Origin: Flavobacteriaceae bacterium
GTDB lineage: Bacteria > Bacteroidota > Bacteroidia > Flavobacteriales > Flavobacteriaceae
NCBI GenBank assembly: GCA_002700405.1
Contig: PACY01000006.1
Location: forward strand, 1 to 10,603
DNA length: 10,603 bases
Direction of reading: 5' to 3'
The notes below the pieces were generated by a model. That model ran no database searches. It was not told the DNA's origin and worked only from the letters and a program-made list of their open reading frames with translations. This document shows, in pieces, positions 1 through 7,368 of the stretch; position 1 is the first letter of the stretch; every line of letters starts with the position of its first letter. Both the position numbers and the translations under genes were made by a program.

Positions 1-1232
1 CCAATAACCCTGTCATATCTGTACCCGTACCCTCTATAGTAAACTAAAACCTTATAATCATTTTCAGTTTCATCATAATTGCCACTTACCCCGCCTTGAT
101 TAATTTCATCATAATCATTTACTACTACATACTTATAATTATAAAATCCTTGCTTTAGTTTTAATTCCAATTCATGTGAATCTGAAGAGCGACTATAAGT
201 CATTTTATATTCACTCCCTAAGCTATAATTATTAAAACCTCCTACAAGATATATTGATTCACCAGGCTGAGGAGTTCCGTTTTTTAATGAAAAATGAATG
301 TTTACATAATCAGCCTCTATTTCAACATCATCAGTGTTTATGGCTGTAGTTAAAAAACCTCCATTAATATCTGGATTATAGGTATAGGATCTATTAATTC
401 TAGGGTAATCTGAATAGAGATAATTATGATAGATATCATACAAATTAAATGATCTTACATTAACATTTGCAGCTCTAATTTCTTTATTTTCAAAAAACAA
501 ATATTCATTTCCACCCCAGAAACTTGACTCCAGATCATACTTGAAAATAAGTTTAGAGCCAATAGTGTATTGAGGCTTTAAATCACCTACTGAAGTATTT
601 AAATTATTGTTTTGAATGATTAATGTTTTAATCGTGTTTTTCGGATTATTTAATTGTATAGATATTGGATTAACCTCAAATTCTACGGACTGCTTCGTGT
701 TAATGTATGCTAGGTTTCTAAGCCTTTTGATTTGTGTTGGCACAGTTGAAAGCCCTTCATAAACAATAAATTTTCTGCTAAACACTAAATCCTGATACTC
801 ATCATAAATTCTTAAAATATAATTTCCAGATTTTGTAATTCTCACATCTTGATTTGGAATTTGAAGCTTATAGTGAGAGTATATTTGATAGGTATTAAAT
901 GAGGTTTTATAGTTTTGAATCTTAACATTATCAAATCCTCTTAGGTATTCTGACTTAATTAATTGAGACCTAGACCAATCAAAATTAAGTTGATCAATTG
1001 TATAGTAGTAGTCTGCTTCTTCATTATTTAATACATCAAAATCAAGTGTAAATGTTTCTCCTAGTTTTATAATTGGAAGGTTTGTAGAATAATTTTCATT
1101 TGAAGTTTTGAAACCGATAGTTTTAATATAATCTGGCGGATTTAACTCTCTTTCAGCCTGACCAAATATTGAATTGACAATTAGAAAATTAAGACAAATT
1201 CCAAGAATTATAAACTTTGATAAATTAATCAT
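1..1232 (-). CDS. T9SS Plug-family (DUF5103) secreted protein, 3' end truncated by window edge
   Basis: Reading the minus strand from the ATG at 1230-1232 gives an open frame of 410 codons that leaves the window without a stop. Residues 1-24 form a typical flavobacterial signal peptide: a short Lys-containing N-terminus, a hydrophobic core around 7-20, then a cleavage region ending SIFGQ. The rest is Tyr/Asn-rich and beta-strand-like, with an Ig-like start (NPPDYIKTIGF), an internal LSTVPTQIKR segment, and a C-terminal half with YLVGGFNNY and QGFYNYKYV. These features resemble the DUF5103 family. Its characterised member, Plug, closes the periplasmic mouth of the SprA outer-membrane translocon of the type IX secretion system. 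Family members are usually about 410-430 residues, so probably only a few codons are missing. It is divergent from nqrA and shares the 123-base upstream region. The family call is from recognition of the sequence; the Plug role is inferred from the family. Confidence 0.85.
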   Translation of the reverse strand, partial: MINLSKFIILGICLNFLIVNSIFGQAERELNPPDYIKTIGFKTSNENYSTNLPIIKLGETFTLDFDVLNNEEADYYYTIDQLNFDWSRSQLIKSEYLRGFDNVKIQNYKTSFNTYQIYSHYKLQIPNQDVRITKSGNYILRIYDEYQDLVFSRKFIVYEGLSTVPTQIKRLRNLAYINTKQSVEFEVNPISIQLNNPKNTIKTLIIQNNNLNTSVGDLKPQYTIGSKLIFKYDLESSFWGGNEYLFFENKEIRAANVNVRSFNLYDIYHNYLYSDYPRINRSYTYNPDINGGFLTTAINTDDVEIEADYVNIHFSLKNGTPQPGESIYLVGGFNNYSLGSEYKMTYSRSSDSHELELKLKQGFYNYKYVVVNDYDEINQGGVSGNYDETENDYKVLVYYRGYGYRYDRVI

Positions 1233-1355
1233 ATAAAGAGGTTATATATTACTAGCTAATTTTCACTAAAAATAATCAAAAAAATATTGTAAAATCTTTA
1301 ATATTGATTTACTTTTGCATCGAATAAAAAAACTCATTAATTTTATTCTCCTACT
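1233..1355. promoter_or_regulatory. Divergent intergenic region between the Plug-family gene and nqrA
   Basis: This AT-rich stretch separates two divergent start codons and is the only sizeable non-coding gap in the window. It holds the nqr promoter (separate entry). It also has two copies of the 7-mer AATATTG at 1283-1289 and 1300-1306, 17 bases apart start to start, the first overlapping the -33 element. No convincing TAnnTTTG element was found for the minus-strand gene. No Shine-Dalgarno-like sequence precedes nqrA; the leader just before its ATG is pyrimidine-rich (ttttattctcctact). Confidence 0.6.
1287..1317 (+). promoter_or_regulatory. Bacteroidota-type housekeeping promoter for the nqr operon
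   Basis: A perfect -7 element TAnnTTTG (TACTTTTG, 1310-1317) lies 20 bases downstream of a -33 TTG (1287-1289, in context ATTG). That spacing suits the primary sigma factor of Bacteroidota. Transcription would start a few bases past 1317, giving a leader of about 30 bases before the nqrA ATG at 1356. It is the only promoter seen upstream of the seven-gene run, so it probably drives nqrA-F and apbE. This is a motif match, not a measured start. Confidence 0.7.
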
Positions 1356-2699
1356 ATGTCAAAAGACATCATTGTTAAAAAGGGTTTAGACATCAATTTA
1401 GTTGGTGACGCCGAAAAGACTCTAGAAATTTCAAAAGAAAGCAAATTTTATTCAGTTTATCCAGAAGATTTTCATGGGGTATACCCAAAATTAACAGTTA
1501 AGGCTAATGATAATGTCAATGCCGGAGATGTATTATTTTATGATAAAAATAATGAGGAGGTAAAATTTGTTTCACCTGTTTCAGGTAAAATTTCTGAAAT
1601 TCAAAGAGGTGAAAGAAGGAAAGTTATTTCTATTGATATTAAAGCAGATAAAAATATTGAGTATAAAAACTTAGGTAAGTTAGATAGCAAAGCCAATAAA
1701 GGAAAGATTATCGAGTATTTATTAAACTCTGGTCTATGGCCTTTTATAAAGCAAAGACCATATGATGTAATAGCTGATCACAAAGTATCACCAAAAGCAA
1801 TTTTTGTTTCAGGATTTTCATCAGCACCACTTTCTGCAGATTTAGATTTTATTTCTAAAGATTATCTAGATAATATTCAGATGGCAATAGATGTTTTGTC
1901 AAAATTAACCGATGGTGAGATTCATATGTCAATCAGAAAAAAATCTGATTCTATATTATCTAACTTAAAAAATACAACCATCCATAATGTTTCAGGGCCT
2001 CATCCTGCTGGAAATGTAGGAACATTAATCAATAAGATCTCACCTATTAATAAAGGAGAGGTGGCATGGACAATAGCTTTACAAGATCTTATTTTAATTG
2101 GATCTGTAATTGCCTCTGGTAAATTTTCTTCAGAAAGAATAGTCGCATTAGTAGGATCATCTATTGATAATCCTAGATATATTAAAACAACTATTGGATC
2201 TCAGATGTCAACAATCTTGGGTAAAGGAATTAGGGATAACAGTAGAATAATTTCAGGAAATGTACTTACTGGTAAGCAATCATCTATTAATGGCCATCTT
2301 GACTATTATAGTAATACTATTACAGTAATTCCTGAGGGAAATGACTATGATCTTTTTGGATGGACTAGGCCAATATTTGATAAAATTTCAACCTCTAGGG
2401 CATTAACTTTTTCATGGCTTTTACCAAACAAAAAATTTGATTTAAATACAAACACAAATGGAGAGCATCGTGCGTTTGTTGTGACAGGATCTTATGAAAA
2501 GGTTTTCCCATTGGATATATTTCCAATGCGAATATTAAAAGCATGTATGTATAATGATCTTGCAGAAATGGAAGCTTTAGGAATGTACGAGGTGGCACCA
2601 GAAGATTTTGCATTAACAGAATTTATTTGTGTTTCTAAGCAACCTCATCAAGAAATTATTAGGAAAGGATTAGATGAAATGAAAAAAGAATTAGGATAA
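1356..2699 (+). CDS. nqrA: Na+-translocating NADH:quinone reductase subunit A (NqrA)
   Basis: NqrA is the large cytoplasmic subunit of the Na+-NQR complex. It has no flavin or iron-sulfur cofactor and contributes to the quinone side of the enzyme. The 447-residue product is close to the usual family length. It begins with the family opening DIIVKKGLDINLVGDAEKTL. Residues about 36-98 form a barrel-sandwich (biotinyl/lipoyl-like) domain with the SPVSGKI signature at 73-79. Then come GLWPFIKQRPYD at 126-137, SGPHPAGNVGT at 213-223, and a C-terminal YEVAPEDFALTEFIC at 411-425. No transmembrane segment is apparent. The ATG at 1356 is the natural start, about 40 bases after the promoter -7 box, with no Shine-Dalgarno sequence. 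The stop TAA overlaps the nqrB ATG by one base (TAATG), suggesting translational coupling. Presence of both nqrA and nqrF distinguishes this operon from the related Rnf complex. Confidence 0.98.
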   Translation: MSKDIIVKKGLDINLVGDAEKTLEISKESKFYSVYPEDFHGVYPKLTVKANDNVNAGDVLFYDKNNEEVKFVSPVSGKISEIQRGERRKVISIDIKADKNIEYKNLGKLDSKANKGKIIEYLLNSGLWPFIKQRPYDVIADHKVSPKAIFVSGFSSAPLSADLDFISKDYLDNIQMAIDVLSKLTDGEIHMSIRKKSDSILSNLKNTTIHNVSGPHPAGNVGTLINKISPINKGEVAWTIALQDLILIGSVIASGKFSSERIVALVGSSIDNPRYIKTTIGSQMSTILGKGIRDNSRIISGNVLTGKQSSINGHLDYYSNTITVIPEGNDYDLFGWTRPIFDKISTSRALTFSWLLPNKKFDLNTNTNGEHRAFVVTGSYEKVFPLDIFPMRILKACMYNDLAEMEALGMYEVAPEDFALTEFICVSKQPHQEIIRKGLDEMKKELG

Positions 2700-3910
2700 T
2701 GGATATAAAATCAAGTTTACATCAAATAAAAGAAAAATTTAAGGGTAATAAGTTTGCTCCTGCATTTAATGCCTTTCATACTTTTCTTTATACTCCAAAT
2801 GATGTAACTAAAGGTGGAACACATATAAAAGCTGCCGATGATTTAAAAAGGACAATGAATATGGTTATCCTTTCACTTGTCCCATGTCTTTTGTTTGGTA
2901 TTTTTAATGCTGGCTATCAGCACTATGCAGCTATAGACGCAGCTAATGGAGTAATAAGAGAAGCTTCATTATTTGGAAATTTTATAAACTGGGATAATTT
3001 TATTTTAGGAGCAATTAAAGTGATTCCACTGGTTGTAGTTTCTTATGCTGTAGGTCTTATAGTTGAATTTATTTTTGCTGTGATCAAAGGTCATGAAGTT
3101 GAAGAAGGATATTTAGTGACAGGAATGTTAGTCCCATTAATAGTTCCAGTTGATTTGCCATTATGGATGCTTGCAGTTGCAGTAATTTTTGGTGTAGTTA
3201 TTGGAAAAGAGGTATTTGGTGGTACAGGGATGAATATTTTAAATCCTGCACTGACCATTAGAGCCTTCTTATTTTTTGCTTACCCAACATGGATGAGTGG
3301 AGATAAAGTATGGGTTCACGGAGCAGTTGAAAGAATGGGTACGCCTGAAGCAATATCTGGCGAAACAATATTGGGTAGTTATGCACAAAACCAAGAAATC
3401 CTATATTCACTTTCTGATATGTTAATCGGTTATATACCTGGTTCGGTAGGTGAGACTTCTAAAATATTAATAATCCTTGGAGCACTGTTTTTAATTTTTA
3501 CAAAGATTGGCTCATGGAGAATTATGTTAAGCACAATCCTTGGCGCTTTATTTATGGGCTTAATTTTCAATCAGGTTATTGATTTTGGATTGATTACAGA
3601 AACTAGCAAATTCTATGGCTTAATGAGTGTGCCTTATTGGGAGCATCTGCTAATAGGAAGTATTTTATTTGGAGCTGTTTTTATGGCGACTGATCCTGTA
3701 ACAGCAGCGCAAACATTAAAAGGTAAATGGATATATGGCTTTTTTATAGGCTTTATATCAATTATGATCAGGGTATTTAATCCAGCATATCCTGAAGGAG
3801 TGTTTTTAGCAATATTATTAATGAATGTTTTTGCTCCAACTATTGATCATTATGTGATTGAAGCAAATGTTAAGAATAGACTTAATAGATTAAAAATAAA
3901 AAGCAGTTAA
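2699..3910 (+). CDS. nqrB: Na+-NQR membrane subunit B (NqrB), covalent-FMN and riboflavin carrier
   Basis: NqrB is the core membrane subunit. In characterised enzymes it carries a covalently bound FMN on a threonine, binds riboflavin and forms part of the quinone site and Na+ path. The 403-residue product has multiple hydrophobic helices (for example about 52-70, 101-130, 138-170, 256-270, 274-292, 319-331, 345-360). It also has the family blocks GHEVEEGYLVTG (131-142), KEVFGGTGMNILNPAL (170-185) and RAFLFFAYP (188-196). The flavin attachment position is Thr223 in EAISGET (217-223). The usual motif is D-x-x-[ST]-G-A-[ST], so here the Asp is Glu and the Ala is Glu, while Gly and the acceptor Thr are kept. 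A second conserved block, PGSVGETS, follows at 247-254. The start is the ATG overlapping the nqrA stop; nqrC begins two bases after its TAA. Confidence 0.98.
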   Translation: MDIKSSLHQIKEKFKGNKFAPAFNAFHTFLYTPNDVTKGGTHIKAADDLKRTMNMVILSLVPCLLFGIFNAGYQHYAAIDAANGVIREASLFGNFINWDNFILGAIKVIPLVVVSYAVGLIVEFIFAVIKGHEVEEGYLVTGMLVPLIVPVDLPLWMLAVAVIFGVVIGKEVFGGTGMNILNPALTIRAFLFFAYPTWMSGDKVWVHGAVERMGTPEAISGETILGSYAQNQEILYSLSDMLIGYIPGSVGETSKILIILGALFLIFTKIGSWRIMLSTILGALFMGLIFNQVIDFGLITETSKFYGLMSVPYWEHLLIGSILFGAVFMATDPVTAAQTLKGKWIYGFFIGFISIMIRVFNPAYPEGVFLAILLMNVFAPTIDHYVIEANVKNRLNRLKIKSS

Positions 3911-3912
3911 CA

Positions 3913-4665
3913 ATGGCAATTAACACAGATAAAAACTCATACACAATACTCTTTGCCATAGGCATGGTAATTATTGTAGGGACTTTGCTTGCTGCCATTG
4001 ATTCATCATTGAAAGATAAGATTAAGACAAATAAGATTCTTGAAAAGCAACAAAATATTTTGTATGCAATAGGTATAAATAATAATGAAGGTAATAGTGT
4101 TAGTTTTGTTTCTACAGATCAAGCACCTTCTTTATTTGATGAGTATATAGTTAGTCAAATTTATATTCAAGGCAACAAAATTATTGAGGATAATGAGGCA
4201 TATTTAATTGAAGTTAAGAAGGAGAAAGCTCTTGCTAAGGATCCAACATACGATAGAAGATTACCTTTATTTATTGCAGATAGAGACGGTGTCAGATATT
4301 ATGTTGCACCAATTAGAGGCAAGGGGTTATGGGATGCCATTTGGGCATATATTGCTATGGATGAAAATATGATGATTCTCGGAGCTTATTTTGATCATAA
4401 AGCTGAAACTCCTGGATTAGGAGCAAATATTAACCAAAGGTTTTTTATGGATGATTTTATTGGTGAAAAGCTATTAGATGAAAATGAAAATTTTAAAGGT
4501 ATAAAAGTTTCTAAGACTAATTTAGACCCTAGAAATGAAATCAAAGATGATCATGAAGTAGATGCAATTGCTGGTTCTACTATTACAGGCGATGGTGTGT
4601 CGGCAATGATTAAAAGTGATTTAAGATTATATATACCATATTTTAAAAAATTAAAACAAAACTAA
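3913..4665 (+). CDS. nqrC: Na+-NQR subunit C (NqrC), periplasmic covalent-FMN subunit
   Basis: NqrC is a single-pass membrane protein with a periplasmic FMN-binding domain that relays electrons towards NqrB. The 250-residue product has one N-terminal transmembrane helix (about 10-28), then a soluble domain with GKGLWDAIWAYIAMD (136-150) and AETPGLGANI (164-173), both typical of the family. The flavinylation site is Thr223 in DAIAGST (217-223). Relative to the consensus D-x-x-[ST]-G-A-[ST] the first Ser/Thr is Ala and the Ala is Ser, while Asp, Gly and the acceptor Thr remain. Its coupling to FMN would depend on the ApbE encoded at the end of this operon. The gene starts two bases after nqrB and ends one base before nqrD, with no recognisable ribosome-binding sequence. 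Confidence 0.97.
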   Translation: MAINTDKNSYTILFAIGMVIIVGTLLAAIDSSLKDKIKTNKILEKQQNILYAIGINNNEGNSVSFVSTDQAPSLFDEYIVSQIYIQGNKIIEDNEAYLIEVKKEKALAKDPTYDRRLPLFIADRDGVRYYVAPIRGKGLWDAIWAYIAMDENMMILGAYFDHKAETPGLGANINQRFFMDDFIGEKLLDENENFKGIKVSKTNLDPRNEIKDDHEVDAIAGSTITGDGVSAMIKSDLRLYIPYFKKLKQN

Positions 4666-4666
4666 A

Positions 4667-5311
4667 ATGGGACTATTGTCAAAAAGAGATAGTAAATTAA
4701 TATTAGATCCATTATCAGATAATAATCCGATAACTATACAGGTTTTAGGGATATGTTCGGCTTTAGCTATTACAGCTGAGCTTGAGGCATCTGTAGTAAT
4801 GTCTATAGCTGTTTTATTTGTAATGGGTGTTGGTAATGTGGTTATTTCTTTAATAAGAAATATTGTTCCATCAAGAATTAAAATTATTGTACAACTAATT
4901 GTTATTGCAACATTAGTAATTATTGTAGACTTAGTACTAAAGGCATATGCTTATGAGTTAAGTAAAACACTTTCTGTATTTGTAGGGCTTATAATAACTA
5001 ACTGTATTATTATGGGTAGGTTTGAAGCTTTTGCATTGGCTAATGGCTTATGGAGATCATTTCTTGATGGAATAGGTAATGCATTTGGGTATGCTGTAAT
5101 ATTAGTAATAGTAGGGTTTTTTAGAGAACTATTAGGAGCAGGAACTCTGTGGGGTTATCCAGTATTTGGAGATGCTATAGATAAAACAGGATTATATGCT
5201 TGGGGGTATGAGAATAATGGATTTATGTTACTCTCACCAATGGCGTTAATTGTAGTTGGAATTATTATATGGATACAAAGATCAAAAAGTACTCATTTAA
5301 TTGAAGATTAA
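4667..5311 (+). CDS. nqrD: Na+-NQR membrane subunit D (NqrD)
   Basis: NqrD is an integral membrane subunit that pairs with NqrE as an inverted pseudo-twofold dimer. The 214-residue product is mostly hydrophobic with about six transmembrane helices. It keeps the two cysteines that in the Vibrio enzyme help ligate an iron-sulfur centre between NqrD and NqrE: Cys30 in VLGICSALAIT and Cys113 in TNCIIMGR. Other family blocks are GRFEAFALAN (117-126) and a short hydrophilic start LLSKRDSKLILDPLSDNNP. It follows nqrC after one base (TAAAATG) and is two bases before nqrE. Length and motifs are normal for the family. Confidence 0.97.
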   Translation: MGLLSKRDSKLILDPLSDNNPITIQVLGICSALAITAELEASVVMSIAVLFVMGVGNVVISLIRNIVPSRIKIIVQLIVIATLVIIVDLVLKAYAYELSKTLSVFVGLIITNCIIMGRFEAFALANGLWRSFLDGIGNAFGYAVILVIVGFFRELLGAGTLWGYPVFGDAIDKTGLYAWGYENNGFMLLSPMALIVVGIIIWIQRSKSTHLIED

Positions 5312-5313
5312 AC

Positions 5314-6042
5314 ATGGAACATATAGAATTATTATTTAAATCTATTTTTATTGATAATATGGTATTTGCCACATTCTTAGGGATGTGTTCATATCTAGCG
5401 GTATCAAAAAAAGTTACTACAGCTAATGGTCTCGGAGCAGCAGTTATTTTTGTATTAACCATTACAGTTCCTTTAAATTGGCTTTTAGACACATATGTTC
5501 TTCAAGATGGAGCAATGAAATGGCTTCATCCAAGTTTTGAAGAATATAATCTTAGTTTTTTATCCTTTATATTATTTATTGCTACTATAGCAACAATGGT
5601 TCAGTTAGTAGAGGTTGTTGTTGAAAAATTTTCACCAGCCCTATATAATTCACTTGGAATATTTTTGCCTTTGATTGCAGTTAATTGTGCAATCCTTGGT
5701 GGTTCATTATTTATGCAGTCAAGGGAAATCCCTTCTTTAGAATTAGCATTTACTTATGGAATTGGCTCAGGAATAGGTTTTTGGCTAGCAATTTTAACTA
5801 TTGCTGCCATTAGAGAAAAAATAAGATATTCAAATGTGCCACCACCTTTAAGAGGTCTTGGAATTACATTTATTATAACAGGTTTGATGGCTATAGGTTT
5901 TATGAGTTTTGGAGGAATGTTAACTGGGGGAGACGAAGCTCCACAAGGCACTGTAAAAGAAATAGTTCTAGAATCAGAGAATGATGAATTAGGAGATGAA
6001 GGTGATCAAACAGTTTTAGATACAAATAAAGAAATTGAATAA
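5314..6042 (+). CDS. nqrE: Na+-NQR membrane subunit E (NqrE) with acidic C-terminal tail
   Basis: NqrE is the partner of NqrD and shares its fold. Cys25 (FLGMCSYLAVSKKV) and Cys125 (VNCAILGGSLF) match the pair of cysteines that complete the NqrD/NqrE iron-sulfur site. About six hydrophobic helices are visible, and the family loop SNVPPPLRGLGI lies at 173-184. The product has 242 residues against about 200 in Vibrio-type NqrE. The extra length is a hydrophilic tail after the last helix (about 207-242) with 13 acidic and only 2 basic residues. The stop TAA is one base before the nqrF ATG at 6044. Confidence 0.97.
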   Translation: MEHIELLFKSIFIDNMVFATFLGMCSYLAVSKKVTTANGLGAAVIFVLTITVPLNWLLDTYVLQDGAMKWLHPSFEEYNLSFLSFILFIATIATMVQLVEVVVEKFSPALYNSLGIFLPLIAVNCAILGGSLFMQSREIPSLELAFTYGIGSGIGFWLAILTIAAIREKIRYSNVPPPLRGLGITFIITGLMAIGFMSFGGMLTGGDEAPQGTVKEIVLESENDELGDEGDQTVLDTNKEIE

Positions 6043-6043
6043 T

Positions 6044-7351
6044 ATGCTATTAGAAGTTTCTATTTCAAAATCAATATTACTAGTAGTTAGCATATTATTA
6101 GTAGTAACATTAATGTTAATACTTGTTTTATTATTTGTTAAAGAAAAATTATCTCCTTCTGGACCAGTTAAGATTAAAATTAACGGAAAGAAAGAAATTG
6201 AGGTAGCTTCTGGTGATAATTTGTTGACAACTCTAAGTGCAAATAAGATATTTTTACCTTCAGCATGTGGAGGTGGAGGTACATGTGTCCAATGTGAATG
6301 CCATATTAATTCTGGAGGAGGAGAGGCATTACCAACTGAAACACCTCATTTTACAAGAAGAGAGCTTCAATCTGGAGCAAGACTTGCATGTCAAGTAAAG
6401 GTGAAAGAAGATATGGATATTAGTATACCTGATGAAGTCTTTGGTATAAAAAAATGGGAAGCTACTGTAGTTAGTAATTATAATGTCGCTTCATTTATTA
6501 AAGAATTTGTAATAGAAATTCCTGAGGATATGGGTTATAAGGCAGGGGGGTATATTCAAATTGAAATCCCAGAATCTGAAGTTAAATTTTCTGAAATGGA
6601 TATCACAGCTCATCCAGAAGAACATGATTCTCCAACTATGTTTAAGACAGAATGGGATAAATTTAAATTATGGCCATTAGTAATGAAAAATTCAGAAGCT
6701 GCTGATAGAGCCTATTCTATGGCTTCATATCCAGCAGAGGGACGTAATATCATGCTAAATGTAAGGATAGCTACTCCGCCATGGGATAGAGATAAAAATT
6801 CTTGGATGGATGTAAACCCGGGTATAGCATCTTCATATATCTTTTCAAGGAAACCTGGAGATAAAGTCACAATCTCTGGACCATATGGTGAGTTTTTTAT
6901 CAATGAATCAGATTCAGAAATGCTTTATATTGGTGGAGGGGCTGGCATGGCTCCCATGAGATCTCATTTATATGAATTATTTAAAACATTAAAAACAGGG
7001 AGAAAAGTCACTTATTGGTATGGAGGAAGGTCTAGAAGAGAATTATTCTACTTAGACCATTTCTATAAATTAGAAAAGACTTTTCCAAACTTTAAGTTTT
7101 ATTTAGCTCTTTCAGAACCACTTGATGAAGATAATTGGAAGGTTAAGAAAGATCTTAATTCTGAAGGAGATGGATTTGTAGGGTTCATTCATAATTGTGT
7201 TATTGAGCACTATTTAAATCATCATGAATCTCCTGAAGATATAGAACTGTATTTCTGTGGACCTCCACTAATGAATCAGGCCGTAATGAAAATGGGGTTA
7301 GATTTTGGTATTCCAGATGATAATATCAGATTTGATGATTTTGGAGGTTAG
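6044..7351 (+). CDS. nqrF: Na+-NQR subunit F (NqrF), NADH dehydrogenase with FAD and [2Fe-2S]
   Basis: NqrF is the electron entry subunit: it oxidises NADH with FAD and passes electrons on through a plant-type ferredoxin domain. Counting from the ATG at 6044 (435 residues), residues about 9-32 are the single membrane anchor. Residues 42-130 are the ferredoxin domain, with cluster ligands Cys75, Cys81, Cys84 and Cys116 (SACGGGGTCVQC and RLACQV), and an additional Cys86 beside them. The FAD site is RAYSMASYP (222-230). The NADH-binding fold shows YIGGGAGMAPMRSH (295-308) and YFCGPPLMN (403-411). The C-terminus is the family's DDFGG. An in-frame TTG at 6035 would add three residues and overlap nqrE. 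I prefer the ATG, because its one-base gap after the nqrE stop matches the spacing elsewhere in this operon. Confidence 0.97.
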   Translation: MLLEVSISKSILLVVSILLVVTLMLILVLLFVKEKLSPSGPVKIKINGKKEIEVASGDNLLTTLSANKIFLPSACGGGGTCVQCECHINSGGGEALPTETPHFTRRELQSGARLACQVKVKEDMDISIPDEVFGIKKWEATVVSNYNVASFIKEFVIEIPEDMGYKAGGYIQIEIPESEVKFSEMDITAHPEEHDSPTMFKTEWDKFKLWPLVMKNSEAADRAYSMASYPAEGRNIMLNVRIATPPWDRDKNSWMDVNPGIASSYIFSRKPGDKVTISGPYGEFFINESDSEMLYIGGGAGMAPMRSHLYELFKTLKTGRKVTYWYGGRSRRELFYLDHFYKLEKTFPNFKFYLALSEPLDEDNWKVKKDLNSEGDGFVGFIHNCVIEHYLNHHESPEDIELYFCGPPLMNQAVMKMGLDFGIPDDNIRFDDFGG

Positions 7352-7368
7352 TCTAAGCATAAAATTTT

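Noticed and set aside
1233..1290. Promoter for the minus-strand Plug-family gene
   Set aside because: The closest match (TA followed by a T-run and G, reverse complement of 1277-1286) has two extra bases relative to TAnnTTTG and lacks a paired TTG, so I do not call it.
2395..2613. Minus-strand open frame inside nqrA
   Set aside because: Lies wholly within a well-supported conserved gene, resembles no family I recognise and has no promoter or start context.
5265..5492. Minus-strand open frame across the nqrD/nqrE junction
   Set aside because: Antisense shadow of two conserved membrane-protein genes, with no independent support.
5754..5951. Minus-strand open frame inside nqrE
   Set aside because: Shadow frame; its Pro/Ile-rich product mirrors the Gly/Asn/Ile codons of NqrE.
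6035..6043. TTG at 6035 as start of nqrF
   Set aside because: It would overlap nqrE and add only three residues. The ATG at 6044 has the same one-base spacing after a stop as nqrD and begins directly before the membrane anchor.
6712..6903. Minus-strand open frame inside nqrF
   Set aside because: Covers the conserved FAD-binding region of NqrF on the opposite strand; no recognisable product.
1356..7351. Rnf complex instead of Na+-NQR
   Set aside because: NqrB, D and E have Rnf homologues, but the NqrA and NqrF reading frames and the absence of RnfB/RnfC-type ferredoxin subunits settle this as Na+-NQR.
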